From NIOZ-UU13 sp964444135 (lineage in GTDB: Bacteria; Planctomycetota; Phycisphaerae; Sedimentisphaerales; Anaerobacaceae), in the NCBI GenBank assembly GCA_964444135.1, contig CAYUFX010000006.1, forward strand, positions 28,843 to 92,842: a DNA stretch of 64,000 nucleotides. The letters run 5' to 3'. The notes beneath the pieces were generated by a model. It made no database searches. It was not told the DNA's origin and was given only the letters and a program-made list of their open reading frames with translations. Shown piece after piece: positions 23,726 through 32,321 of this stretch. The stretch's first letter is position 1. Each line of letters starts with the position of its first letter. Both the position numbers and the translations under genes were made by a program.

Positions 23726-25174
23726 TTATCTGGCTTGCATCGGCATATCAGTTATTTGCAACTGAAGGATTTTGTGGGTTCCGCCGGTAACTTTAGCTTG
23801 CTCAGAAGTTCGAATCGGCCAAACCCAGATTATCCTTTCACTGTCAGTAACGACAAGAAGTTTCTGTCGTACTTCCTGTGGTACCCGCGCAGCGGTAAGG
23901 AATTTGCCTACCTTTTTCTCTTCACCCAAACCCAAAGGAACAAACCTGTCACCGGCCTTGCGAAAACGAACAACCAATGGCGGCTTTATCTTATCAAAGT
24001 CAAACCTCTCAATAAAATTGGTTTTTTCCGCTTTGAATTTCTCGAATTCCTTCTCATCAGCTTTGAAAATAGCTGCCTTTATCAAATTCCTGCCGAACCT
24101 TGTTTGCCCCGGAACTTCCAATCTGATACTTTTGAGGATTTGTTCTTCGGGATGAGGTCTTTTTCCAGGCCCAGAAAAAATCAGATTCCCGTATTCGGCG
24201 CCCACAATAAATTCGCCCGGCAGCTTTATTTTTTTGCCGCTGACGTTTTGCTCTGCTAATCGCAGTATCCCTTCATAATGACGCTGCGTCAAATCTCTCT
24301 CGCCGCAGCCGATGACTGTCAAACTTCGCCGAGCAAGCTCAACCATTACCGGTTGTGATTGAGCCAAAAGCACCTTCAAATCCAGTGTTACCTTTTCACC
24401 GACATAATCAGCGGCTTTCGGCCAAACCTCATCTACACGACTGCAAACCAGCTTATAGAACCTGCGGGCTGATTCGGACAGCTCGGATAATTGCTCCACA
24501 AGCGAACCGCTGCAATCCTTTTGTAACTCCGGAAGCAGCCGATGCCGAATATAGTTTCGCCTGTATGTACAATCAGTATTTGTATGGTCCTGTCGCCATT
24601 TTAGATTCCGCTGTTCTAAATAGTTGATGATTTCATCCTTCCTGACACACAGCAACGGCCTTACAAACTTAAATTCATCGGCAAAGACATGCTTCGGCCA
24701 AATCCCCCCGAGTCCGCGAAAACCTGTGCCGCGAGTTAATCGCTGCAAAATGGTCTCGGCATTGTCGTTTTTTTGGTGCGCTGCCGCTATTACCTTGCAG
24801 TTGTTGACCCTTGCAATCTCGCGAAGATTTTTAATCCGCAGTTTCCGAGCGGCCGTCTCAATCGACAACTTATTACGACCGGCGAACCCGCGTACATCCA
24901 CTTGCTTCGTTGTTACGGCTAACTTCAGCTCGGCTGCCTGTGTGACAACGAAATCTTCATCCGAATCTGCTTCAGCCCCTCTTAGCTGATGATTGATATG
25001 AGCGCAGAGCAGCTTGGCACCGAAAACGTTCGCACTGCTCAACGCGCGCATTGCATACAGAAGCGCCGTCGAATCCGCTCCGCCGGAAACAGCCAACAAA
25101 ACTTTATCCGCAGAGCCGAAAAGTTCATTAGCTTTGATAAAATCACCGACTTTTTGCTCAAATTCCGACAGCAT
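23726..25174 (-). CDS. tilS: tRNA(Ile)-lysidine synthase
   Basis: 482 residues. The PP-loop ATP pyrophosphatase motif is S-G-G-A-D-S at residues 30-35, followed by CAHINHQLRGAEADSDEDFV and AAHQKNDNAETILQRLTRGTGFRGL, all typical of TilS. A long C-terminal domain (residues about 370-480, VVRFRKAGDRFVPLGLGEEKKVGKFL) matches the TilS substrate-recognition domain. It adds lysine to C34 of tRNA-Ile(CAU), an essential step for AUA decoding. It lies 15 bases downstream of no coupled partner; a terminator and repeat separate it from the lipoprotein gene upstream. Start at 25174 has a modest AAGAG site. Confidence 0.95.
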   Translation of the reverse strand: MLSEFEQKVGDFIKANELFGSADKVLLAVSGGADSTALLYAMRALSSANVFGAKLLCAHINHQLRGAEADSDEDFVVTQAAELKLAVTTKQVDVRGFAGRNKLSIETAARKLRIKNLREIARVNNCKVIAAAHQKNDNAETILQRLTRGTGFRGLGGIWPKHVFADEFKFVRPLLCVRKDEIINYLEQRNLKWRQDHTNTDCTYRRNYIRHRLLPELQKDCSGSLVEQLSELSESARRFYKLVCSRVDEVWPKAADYVGEKVTLDLKVLLAQSQPVMVELARRSLTVIGCGERDLTQRHYEGILRLAEQNVSGKKIKLPGEFIVGAEYGNLIFSGPGKRPHPEEQILKSIRLEVPGQTRFGRNLIKAAIFKADEKEFEKFKAEKTNFIERFDFDKIKPPLVVRFRKAGDRFVPLGLGEEKKVGKFLTAARVPQEVRQKLLVVTDSERIIWVWPIRTSEQAKVTGGTHKILQLQITDMPMQAR

Positions 25175-25216
25175 CTCTTTTGGGGCCCCACAGGGCAGGG
25201 GTCCCTCTTATTACAT

Positions 25217-25249
25217 AAAAAAACGGGCCTGATGTCCAGCCAGGCCCGA
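25217..25249 (-). terminator. Rho-independent terminator of the TPR lipoprotein gene
   Basis: On the minus strand CGGGCCTG pairs with CAGGCCCG and is followed by seven T. It lies about 110 bases downstream of the lipoprotein stop, with a dispersed repeat between. Confidence 0.85.
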
Positions 25250-25251
25250 GA

Positions 25252-25340
25252 ATCAGATATCAGAAGTAAGATGTCTGAAGTCAGAAGTCAGAAATCAGAT
25301 TAACAGACATTTCTGTCTTCTGTCCTCTGACATCTGTCCA
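25252..25340. repeat. GAAGTCAGAAGTCAGAAATC-type dispersed repeat
   Basis: Iterated TCAGA/GTCTGA words with an inverted second half (TGTCTTCTGTCCTCTGACATC). The same family encodes part of the GH2 leader at 12199-12277. It sits between a stop codon and its terminator, so it is transcribed. Confidence 0.6.
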
Positions 25341-25359
25341 CCCCAAAGTTTTGCCAACA

Positions 25360-26157
25360 TCACTCATTTTCACTGCCGATTGTGTACAAATCTATTATGC
25401 GCTGTTCTGCGAACTCCGTCCATTTCCGATGCCTTTCATATGCACCTTCGGTTTTGATGGCCTCCCGATAAAGCTCCAATGCCTCGTCGTAGCGGTGCAG
25501 GCGTTTATCCAGAATCCGTGCCGCCCTGAACCTCGCAGGATGAATGGTACCAGGGTCCCACTGATAGGCTCTTTTGTAGTACAAAAGGGCTATCGAATAA
25601 TCCTGGAAATATTCATAAATTTCGCCCGCCTTGTATGCCGCATCGTCAATCTTGTCGCTCGAAGGAAATGTCTTTATGAGCCGGTTGTATTTATCCGTAG
25701 CCAAACGTAATAACTCATTGTCTTTTACTACAAGTAACGCACCGGCCTCTTTTTGAAGGTCCAGGGCGTCCTGATAGATTTCATCTGCTTCCGGAATAGA
25801 AGTGCTCGCTCTCAAATTCGCCCCGGCGGCCTCGGCCTCAATAATGTACTTATATTGCGGGATAGAATCCAGTGCTGCCAGCTCATCTTTGGCCCAGTTA
25901 AGCTTCATATTGTTGCCGCTCCTTGTATAGTATCCGACCAGCAATTGAAGACCCTGCCGATATGCCTGGCGATTGACCGCTATCTGCTCGACGAAATCGG
26001 TCTCACCGGCATCGGCAACCGAAACTACGCCAGCAGCCCCGATTGAGGTTCTGGTTCGGGCCGGCATAAGCTGGCCTCTGCCGCTGTCAACACCCTGGCA
26101 GCCAACCAGCACGTTCAATAAGACGATGACTACTGCGGTAAGAACTATCCTTGCCAT
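25360..26157 (-). CDS. TPR-like lipoprotein
   Basis: 265 residues. Signal peptide II with lipobox LVGC (Cys20), so the mature protein is membrane-anchored. Residues about 90-240 are helical repeats of tetratricopeptide type: IPEADEIYQDALDLQ, DKYNRLIKTFPSSDKIDDAAYKAGEIYEYF, SIALLYYKRAYQWDP, ARFRAARILDKRLHRYDEALELYREAIK, reminiscent of YbgF/BamD-like proteins that scaffold envelope complexes. Its specific partner is unknown. AAGGAGG lies directly before the ATG. It is monocistronic, with a downstream terminator and a divergent structured element upstream. Confidence 0.82.
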   Translation of the reverse strand: MARIVLTAVVIVLLNVLVGCQGVDSGRGQLMPARTRTSIGAAGVVSVADAGETDFVEQIAVNRQAYRQGLQLLVGYYTRSGNNMKLNWAKDELAALDSIPQYKYIIEAEAAGANLRASTSIPEADEIYQDALDLQKEAGALLVVKDNELLRLATDKYNRLIKTFPSSDKIDDAAYKAGEIYEYFQDYSIALLYYKRAYQWDPGTIHPARFRAARILDKRLHRYDEALELYREAIKTEGAYERHRKWTEFAEQRIIDLYTIGSENE

Positions 26158-26195
26158 AATGGCCTCCTTTCAACTTTTAACCTATAAAAGAGTTA

Positions 26196-26352
26196 TGCAA
26201 AATTGAGGTCAGGCATATATTATTTAAGAAAATCATGTTTTCGATTTTCTTGAATAATCAACTAACTATCTATTATACAACATCGTACTGTTTGGAAAAA
26301 AAATTAAAAGAAAATTTTTCCTTTCCAAAGTATGCCTAACCTCGATTTTGCA
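26196..26352. mobile_element. MITE-like or structured element with 22-bp terminal inverted repeats
   Basis: Near-perfect inverted ends at 26196-26217 and 26331-26352 (two mismatches, both C/T transitions) enclose 113 AT-rich bases. Inside are a 16-bp hairpin (26219-26234 with 26243-26258, one mismatch) and a TTTGGAAA...TTTCC AAA stem near 26291-26328. No open frame and no evident target-site duplication. It may be a non-autonomous transposable element or a folded RNA locus between divergent genes. Confidence 0.5.
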
Positions 26353-26798
26353 GAAGTCATCCTTTAACCTAAACCAGTCCTGATTATAAATTATCAATTA
26401 TCAATTAAAAGCCTGCTCGTCAAGGACAAACAACTAAAAAATATTTAGCCGGGCGTCTATTTTTATATCGGCCATAACACTCAAATTGGCCGATTTATCG
26501 TATCATTCCCGCAAAACCTGTCCTGAGCAGAGTCGAAGGAGCGGGAATCTACTTCTTCAACAGCAGAACTGCTGAGATGAAATAATTTGTTGCCTACAAG
26601 ATACTGATGCCCGTGCCCTCATGGCCTATTATGATTGAAAATCGTGATATCCATATGTAGAAACTGGGTTTACGTTCGACGTCTATGTGTCCTGCCGGGA
26701 CCTTGTCTATTAACGTTTTAAGAGATGTTTGCGCAATTATTATAGGCCGCAAGCCAAAAAGCAGTCGATTTATGTATTAAAAAAGTCTGCAAAACGGT
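26353..26798. other. Gene-free stretch with one REP-like palindrome
   Basis: No gene is seen. 26502-26550 holds a split REP-like palindrome (TCATTCCCGC ... GCGGGAATC) into which a TCCTGAGC-AGAGTCGAAGGA palindrome is nested. The rest shows no clear structure. Confidence 0.5.
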
Positions 26799-26827
26799 TT
26801 GACTTTGGCGACTGATTAGGGTATAAT
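26799..26827 (+). promoter_or_regulatory. Consensus-like promoter of the DUF1573 lipoprotein gene
   Basis: TTGACT (26799-26804), 17-base spacer, TATAAT (26822-26827), 11 of 12 consensus matches. The start codon is at 26962, leaving a leader of about 125 bases that contains a GGAGGAGG string near 26857 with no following start codon. Confidence 0.7.
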
Positions 26828-26961
26828 AACAATAATAAAGTTTTGATGGGGCCGGAGGAGGTCATCTGAAAAATCGTTGTTAAAGGTGCCTTTTCCGTTA
26901 AGCTCAAGTTTCTTGCCAATTAGCTGAAAGTCTCATCTCAGTGTGATTTGGAGATAAGAAT

Positions 26962-28140
26962 ATGAAGCCGAATCAGTTGATTTTAACCGTTCTTGTCGTG
27001 GTTTGCGTTTTACTCTTGCAGGCAGGTTGTGAAGAAGAGGCTATGGCACCACGAGAGATCAGCCCCGACTGGTTCCAGCAGCAGACCCAGATGGCCATGA
27101 CCAGGACACCAAGCTTCGCCAAATCGTCGTCAAGAATTACATTTGAAAAAGTAACTCACAACTTCGGCGACGTCGGCCCGGGAACAAACCACTTTTGTGA
27201 GTTCAGATTCACAAACACCGGAGAGGGTGTTCTAAAAATAGGCCAGGTTGATAAAACCTGCGGTTGTACACCATTTTCACTGGACAAAACAACATACGCG
27301 CCGGGCGAAAGCGGAACATTGAAAGTAAGGTATTATGCTGAATTAGAACAGGGCAGCACAACGAAACAGTTGTTTGTGCACACCAACGACAGCCAAAACC
27401 CGAAGGTTGCCCTGACCATAAATGCCAGAGTGATAGCAAAGGTCGATTATGAGCCGAAGACATTGAGCCTGTCACTGAAATACCAGAATGCCGGCTGTCC
27501 GCAGATCACACTTACCAGCATCGACAACCAGCCTTTTTCAGTACGCTCTTTCAAATCGACGGCCAATTGTATAACCGCCGACTTTAATCCTTCAGCGAAA
27601 GCAACGAGGTTCGTTCTTCAGCCAAAGGTTGATATGGCCAAACTGGAAAGAACTTTGAATGGGCGTATCGAGATTGGCCTGACTCATCCAGAATGCAAGA
27701 CCCTTACTATCGGCCTTAATGCATTGCCAAGATTCAGTGTTGCTCCGCGCCCGATTGTCGTTCACAACGCCGAGGCGAAAAGGTCGGTAACAAGGAAAGT
27801 TCGGATACAAAACAACTACCAGGATGATTTTGAGCTTGAATCAGTGTCCTCCAAAAAAGGTACTGTAAAGTTTATGGGCTACGAAAAGCTTATCGATGGT
27901 TATGAGCTTGATTTGAGTATAACACCGCCGGCTACCGTGGAACAAACGGGCGTGTTCACAGATGTGGTTTTTGTGAAAGTAAAAGGCGGCGGGAATCTGG
28001 AAATTCCCTGCAGCGGATTCTATTGGCGACAGTCTGCTGTGCCCCAGGCACCATCTCGAGCATCCACACGGGACACAAGCACAAGCAAAAAAGATTGTCC
28101 GACTTGTGGTCCAAAAAGGCTTTACTTTGGCCCGAAGTAA
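26962..28140 (+). CDS. DUF1573-containing lipoprotein
   Basis: 392 residues. Signal peptide II with lipobox LQAGC (Cys23). Residues about 55-125 form a DUF1573 domain (FEKVTHNFGDVGPGTNHFCEFRFTN, VDKTCGCTPFSLDKTTYAPGESG), an immunoglobulin-like fold found in planctomycete and Bacteroidetes surface proteins. The remainder looks like two more beta-sandwich repeats, ending with a Cys pair (CPTCGPK). Its role is unknown; such proteins are exported and probably structural. GGAG stands eight bases before the ATG and a near-consensus promoter lies at 26799. It appears monocistronic. Confidence 0.85.
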   Translation: MKPNQLILTVLVVVCVLLLQAGCEEEAMAPREISPDWFQQQTQMAMTRTPSFAKSSSRITFEKVTHNFGDVGPGTNHFCEFRFTNTGEGVLKIGQVDKTCGCTPFSLDKTTYAPGESGTLKVRYYAELEQGSTTKQLFVHTNDSQNPKVALTINARVIAKVDYEPKTLSLSLKYQNAGCPQITLTSIDNQPFSVRSFKSTANCITADFNPSAKATRFVLQPKVDMAKLERTLNGRIEIGLTHPECKTLTIGLNALPRFSVAPRPIVVHNAEAKRSVTRKVRIQNNYQDDFELESVSSKKGTVKFMGYEKLIDGYELDLSITPPATVEQTGVFTDVVFVKVKGGGNLEIPCSGFYWRQSAVPQAPSRASTRDTSTSKKDCPTCGPKRLYFGPK

Positions 28141-28490
28141 GAATAAAGGTTCTTAAGCGTGTTCTAATCGCTTTACAATCGGGCACACTTTGCTTATCGA
28201 CTGCACTGTCATTCCTGCGAAAGCGGGAATCCGGGAAAAACCCAAGGTCTGGATTCAGCATCAAAGCCTGCCCTGCCTGTCCCGTACCAAACCTGTCCTG
28301 AGTGTAATCGAAGGATAGGTCCCTGCCGCCTGCCCTCGCATTTCTCTGGCGTGGGTTATTTGGTGCGGGAAGCAAAGCCGAATGGGTGCGGAATGACAAT
28401 TCCCCAAATTATATGTTACAGGCCAGCAGGCACGATTCCGAATCGAGCTTAATTTTTTTAAATTTTTTTATTTTTTTTTCTCGACATCAC
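28141..28490. other. Gene-free stretch with REP-like and other palindromes
   Basis: Contains a REP-like palindrome at 28208-28234 and a CCTGTCCTGAGTG-ATCGAAGGATAGG palindrome near 28296-28320. A weak CGATTCCGAATCG hairpin at about 28433-28445 followed by T-rich sequence may end the DUF1573 transcript. No gene is seen. Confidence 0.5.
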
Positions 28491-28518
28491 TTGACAAAGG
28501 GCAAATTTATGTTATACT
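28491..28518 (+). promoter_or_regulatory. Promoter of the GntR-ABC operon
   Basis: TTGACA (28491-28496), 16-base spacer, TATACT (28513-28518). The start codon of the GntR gene lies 38 bases after the -10 box, so transcription start and leader are compact. Confidence 0.75.
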
Positions 28519-28521
28519 TGT

Positions 28522-28545
28522 AATAGTTGGAATAGTACAATTATT
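28522..28545. promoter_or_regulatory. Operator-like dyad for the GntR repressor
   Basis: AATAGTTG (28522-28529) and CAATTATT (28538-28545) are inverted with one mismatch and an eight-base centre. The dyad begins four bases after the -10 box, where a bound repressor would block transcription. YtrA-type GntR proteins usually repress their own operon. Confidence 0.5.
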
Positions 28546-28556
28546 GAGGTTGAGTT

Positions 28557-28952
28557 ATGCAGTTTCGTATAGACAACGCATCAGACAGGCCCGTTTATCA
28601 GCAGATAATAGACCAAATCAAGCGTGACATTGCCTTGGGCAGGCTCAACAAAAACGAAAGGCTGCCCACCGTAAGGCAATTAGCCGGCCAGATTGCCCTA
28701 AATCCCAACACAATAGCCAAGGCCTATCGACAATTGGAGCAGGAGGGCATTATTGTTACCAAGGCCGGTGCCGGGGCTTTTGTCGCGAATCTTGACAGTA
28801 ATTTGAGCAGGTCGGTCAGAAAAAAACTCATTTCTGAGGAACTCGAGCGAATAGCAGTTGAAGCATATCATATGCAAATTGACAGTCAAACGCTGTTGGA
28901 GTGGTTCAATAACGCAGTTGTCAAATTCAATTTGCCATCGAAGAAAGGGTGA
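28557..28952 (+). CDS. GntR-family regulator, YtrA type
   Basis: 131 residues, the short YtrA-like form without an effector domain. Residues 10-80 are the winged helix (PVYQQIIDQIKRDIALGRLNKNERLPTVRQLAGQIALNPNTIAKAYRQLEQEGIIVTKAGAGAFVA). The last 50 residues are the YtrA dimerisation helices. GAGGTTGAG precedes the ATG. It is the first gene of an operon with an ABC ATPase four bases downstream, a permease and a large membrane protein, and probably represses them through the dyad at 28522 until a cell-envelope signal appears. Confidence 0.92.
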   Translation: MQFRIDNASDRPVYQQIIDQIKRDIALGRLNKNERLPTVRQLAGQIALNPNTIAKAYRQLEQEGIIVTKAGAGAFVANLDSNLSRSVRKKLISEELERIAVEAYHMQIDSQTLLEWFNNAVVKFNLPSKKG

Positions 28953-28956
28953 CCGA

Positions 28957-29859
28957 ATGGATGAGAACGTTATCAAAGTGGAAAATCTTGTTAAATATTT
29001 TGATGGCCGGTGCGTTCTGGACGGCATCAATCTAAATGTGCCGCGAGGCTGCATCTACGGCCTGTTGGGTCGAAACGGCTCCGGCAAGACGACTATTATT
29101 AGGATTCTCCTGGGCCTTGAGCCACCAACGCGCGGACGGACTTTCCTCTTGGAAGCCAAATCAACCGAGCTTTCCGCAAAACTCCACGGTCGAATCGGTT
29201 ATGTGGCTGAAGGCCACAACCTTATCCAGAACTATAAAGTCGGGCGGCTTATTAAGCTCTGCAAAGACCTTTCTTTGCAGTGGAACGACGAGTTTTTTAA
29301 CCATCTGATAGAAACATTCCGCTTACCCGCCGACCGCAGGGTTAAAGAGCTTTCAATCGGTATGCGAGCGCAATTAAACCTCGCGCTGGCTATGGCGATA
29401 GACCCTGAGCTGCTTATCTTCGACGACCCCACGCTGGGGCTTGATACCGTCGCTCGCCGTCAGTTCCTCGAACTTGCCATCGAGCTCATCCAGCAGCAGG
29501 GCCGAACCATTTTATTCTGCTCCCATATCCTCGGCGATGTCGAGCGAATCGCCGATAAGATAGGAATACTTGCCGCCGGCAAGCTCGTCGTGGATTGTCC
29601 ACTTGAAGAGCTTAAAGAGCGGGTTAAAAAATTGCGGGTAATCTTCCCCGAAGCCGCACCGGCGAATCTACATCTGACAGAGATTATAAATCAACAAAAC
29701 CAGGGCCGGGAGATGGTAATTACCGTTGCCAACTGGAACAAGCAGAAACAGACTGCTCTCGAAATTTTCAAGCCCTCAAGCTGTACCGAAATCCCGATGA
29801 GCCTTGAGGACATGTTCATAGAATGTACTAAGCCCAATCCGGAATATATTGAAAGCTGA
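28957..29859 (+). CDS. ABC transporter ATPase
   Basis: 300 residues from ATG 28957 (four bases after the GntR stop). Walker A is LLGRNGSGKTTIIRILLG, the signature region is ELSIGMRAQLNLALAMAI (LSIGM instead of LSGGQ), and Walker B is LLIFDDPTLGLD. The signature departure and the FDDP in place of LDEP are seen in YtrB-like ATPases. It energises the membrane protein encoded next, probably for export or signalling rather than uptake, as no binding protein is present. The C-terminal 60 residues are an extension found in the CcmA/NatA class. Confidence 0.93.
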   Translation: MDENVIKVENLVKYFDGRCVLDGINLNVPRGCIYGLLGRNGSGKTTIIRILLGLEPPTRGRTFLLEAKSTELSAKLHGRIGYVAEGHNLIQNYKVGRLIKLCKDLSLQWNDEFFNHLIETFRLPADRRVKELSIGMRAQLNLALAMAIDPELLIFDDPTLGLDTVARRQFLELAIELIQQQGRTILFCSHILGDVERIADKIGILAAGKLVVDCPLEELKERVKKLRVIFPEAAPANLHLTEIINQQNQGREMVITVANWNKQKQTALEIFKPSSCTEIPMSLEDMFIECTKPNPEYIES

Positions 29860-29875
29860 TAACAGGAGACAAAAA

Positions 29876-30508
29876 ATGTTTGCACTTATAAAAAGAGAAA
29901 TTCAGGACCATATCGTATATTTCATCGGGGCGGCTGTTTTCTCGGCTGTCTTTATCATCATTTCGTTTTCTTTAATAAGCCGGTATGACCATAAGGAACT
30001 GCCGGTGTTTTCAATAGGGCTTGGAGTCCCGGCTGCTACTATTGTCATATTCGGCATCTGTGCTATGGGGGCAACCCAGATGTATTTAGACAGGACCAGG
30101 AAAATCTCCGCACTTTTATCGACTTTAGCGGTAAGCAGAAACCAGATATTGCTGGCCAGGATTATCACCGGAATTTTGGTAATTCTGATTTTGTTTGTGC
30201 CTCTGACTATCACAGCCGGTATTTTAGTGCGGCTTTTTTCTCCTCCTATCCCGATGTTTACCGGTATGGTTTTTGAGATATCCGTAACAGTATATCTAAT
30301 GGCTTTTGCCATCTATTGCATCGGTTTACAAACCGGCTGGAATTCAAGTGCGCTCACGCCCTCATTAGGCGCTCTTTTCTTAACCTGTATCTTTATCCCG
30401 CTGGTTCTCATCAAAGGTTTTGGGGTGCATATCGTGGTTATACTTGTGCTGTTTATTGCCGCTTCTCTAATTCGCACCTGGCATACGTTTATGAAAACAT
30501 CACTTTAG
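29876..30508 (+). CDS. ABC-2 type membrane permease
   Basis: 210 residues from ATG 29876, preceded by AGGAGA. About six hydrophobic helices: residues 15-35, 45-70, 95-120, 130-150, 155-180 and 185-203. YLDRTRKISALLSTLAVSRNQILLARIITGI is the amphipathic segment after helix 2 typical of ABC-2 permeases. It should pair with the ATPase just upstream. The substrate is unknown; the GntR-ATPase-permease order matches ytrA-B-C type operons that respond to cell-wall-active compounds. Confidence 0.85.
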   Translation: MFALIKREIQDHIVYFIGAAVFSAVFIIISFSLISRYDHKELPVFSIGLGVPAATIVIFGICAMGATQMYLDRTRKISALLSTLAVSRNQILLARIITGILVILILFVPLTITAGILVRLFSPPIPMFTGMVFEISVTVYLMAFAIYCIGLQTGWNSSALTPSLGALFLTCIFIPLVLIKGFGVHIVVILVLFIAASLIRTWHTFMKTSL

Positions 30509-30518
30509 GAATACAATT

Positions 30519-32321
30519 ATGAAACCTCTAATAAAAGGCCTGGCCTTAAACTATCCGGTTAAAGTCTTCGCTACCGGCTTTGTTGTTCTGGCATTACTGT
30601 CGATACCGTTATTCTGGTTCCGATTTGCGTGCGAGTCATCCCTTGCAGTTAGAATGCCCGACGATGCCAAACGTATTTTTATAAGACCTTCCGGCCTGGT
30701 ACCATCCGAGTTTGAAAATGACCCTAATGTCACTTCTCGCTCCATAGTGTCAGCAAGAATGCGCTTCGAAGAAAAAGGACTTCTATCCCTTGGGATTTTC
30801 GACTATTTCATAAGAAGGTTTCCGGGAGAACCCCGCTCTAACGTTTATTTCTTTCACTCCGACAGAGATTGTATGTATTTTGACAAGAAGTCCGGGCAAA
30901 TCGTTCATTTTTATACAGAAAAACAAATAATGCCTGACAAAACCACAAGAGAGAAGATGGAACAACTCTACATAGGCCCGGAAGGAGTTTCGGAAACTCC
31001 TGGCAAGACCCTCGGCCAATTTATCGACCCCATTACTGACCGCAGTTGGCTCGAAAATAGATGGATCAATATTAGATGGAAAAAATTACGTGAGCTAATA
31101 TTATATGACAAAAAGCTGCGATGCTTTTTCAAGATTGATTTTAATCAAAGAACAGTAATCAAAGGCCCGAAAGTCGGCAAAAACGACCACCGTCACAAAC
31201 CAATCCAGATAGGTCAATTAAGCAAAACCACCTTTGAGTCAAGCTACTTGAACTGGACACCTCCTAAAATTAGGGTTCCTGACGAGGACCCAAACAAAAC
31301 AGGTTATTCGCGGACTGAATTCAAACCAATCATACCGACAGGTTATGACTGTGATGCTGGTCCATATTTGCTTGTTCTTGACAAGTCCGGCAGGATTGAC
31401 CTGCTCGATAAAGAAACCCTTGAATTTGTCAGAAGGACCCCGGAATTTCCCGGAGTCGCGGGCCGGCTGCCCGGGCCGGAGACTTACTTCGGCTCAAGGA
31501 ATTTAGTAACACCACGAGAGTTGTTCGGCTACGAGGTTTGGCCATTGGCTTTAACGACACACTTCTTCGAGAATCCTGAAGAGGTCAGGGTAACTTTTGG
31601 CGACCCATCTTATTTTTTTAAGCGCGCGCCGGTCAGAGTTGAGAGAAAATACTTAGGGATGTTCGCCGCGAGCCTTTCTCGTGATGGAACTGCTCTGGCA
31701 CTTGCTGTCTTTGATGAAAAGGGTAAAGTTATCAAAACAGAATACAGCAGGCTTCCAAAACGGGAAAGCAGCTATACCACGTATGTCCAATCCAGCAAGG
31801 CGGCTTTCTTTGGGGCGCCCTGGTCGCCTGCGCTTACCATAGGCAAATATCTTGCTGAAAACCTTCAACCGCCGCTTCTCTCTGTTGCCTCTTATTTCAC
31901 AGCATCGGCCTTCGAAGCTGCTTCCGGCCACAGAGCACTATTTTTCCTGCCCAATTCATTCATAGCAATGAAAGCCGGAGATAGAGGGGAGAATATCGCA
32001 GAAAGATTCATGTCAGCTCTGTGGTTGATATTGCCGTCGATAATATTGGCGATATGGCTTGCCTGCCGGGTAAGCAAAGATGCTGTTATTGTTGGTCTTT
32101 CGGAAAATGCAAGAGTTTACTGGATAATTGGAACGCTTGCCTTTGGTCTGACCGCCTATATTACTTATAGATTAACCCGGCCGAAGATAACTTTAGTAAC
32201 CTGTCCGAATTGCGGCAAATTAAGAAGGCCGGATATGCCTAAGTGTCATCGCTGCAAAAGCGATTGGCTCGTCCCGGAACTCAGACCACCAATCTGGCGC
32301 GTCCTCGGTAAGCCCTACTAA
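30519..32321 (+). CDS. Membrane protein of the GntR-ABC operon with C-terminal zinc ribbon
   Basis: 600 residues. One membrane helix near residues 14-34, a long extracytoplasmic domain (35-495) with no recognised fold, two further helices near 500-520 and 532-555, and a cytoplasmic tail with a zinc ribbon: CPNCGKLRRPDMPKCHRC (two CxxC pairs, residues about 562-579). No catalytic motif is recognised. Its position, 10 bases after the permease, makes it a likely accessory or sensing subunit. The 3' end overlaps the convergent gene by four bases. I have seen similar long proteins beside ABC genes in Phycisphaerae bins, but they have no assigned function. Confidence 0.75.
   Translation: MKPLIKGLALNYPVKVFATGFVVLALLSIPLFWFRFACESSLAVRMPDDAKRIFIRPSGLVPSEFENDPNVTSRSIVSARMRFEEKGLLSLGIFDYFIRRFPGEPRSNVYFFHSDRDCMYFDKKSGQIVHFYTEKQIMPDKTTREKMEQLYIGPEGVSETPGKTLGQFIDPITDRSWLENRWINIRWKKLRELILYDKKLRCFFKIDFNQRTVIKGPKVGKNDHRHKPIQIGQLSKTTFESSYLNWTPPKIRVPDEDPNKTGYSRTEFKPIIPTGYDCDAGPYLLVLDKSGRIDLLDKETLEFVRRTPEFPGVAGRLPGPETYFGSRNLVTPRELFGYEVWPLALTTHFFENPEEVRVTFGDPSYFFKRAPVRVERKYLGMFAASLSRDGTALALAVFDEKGKVIKTEYSRLPKRESSYTTYVQSSKAAFFGAPWSPALTIGKYLAENLQPPLLSVASYFTASAFEAASGHRALFFLPNSFIAMKAGDRGENIAERFMSALWLILPSIILAIWLACRVSKDAVIVGLSENARVYWIIGTLAFGLTAYITYRLTRPKITLVTCPNCGKLRRPDMPKCHRCKSDWLVPELRPPIWRVLGKPY

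Noticed and set aside
26852..26880. Leader peptide after GGAGGAGG upstream of the DUF1573 gene
   Set aside because: No ATG, GTG or TTG follows at usable distance; only CTG with five codons before a stop.
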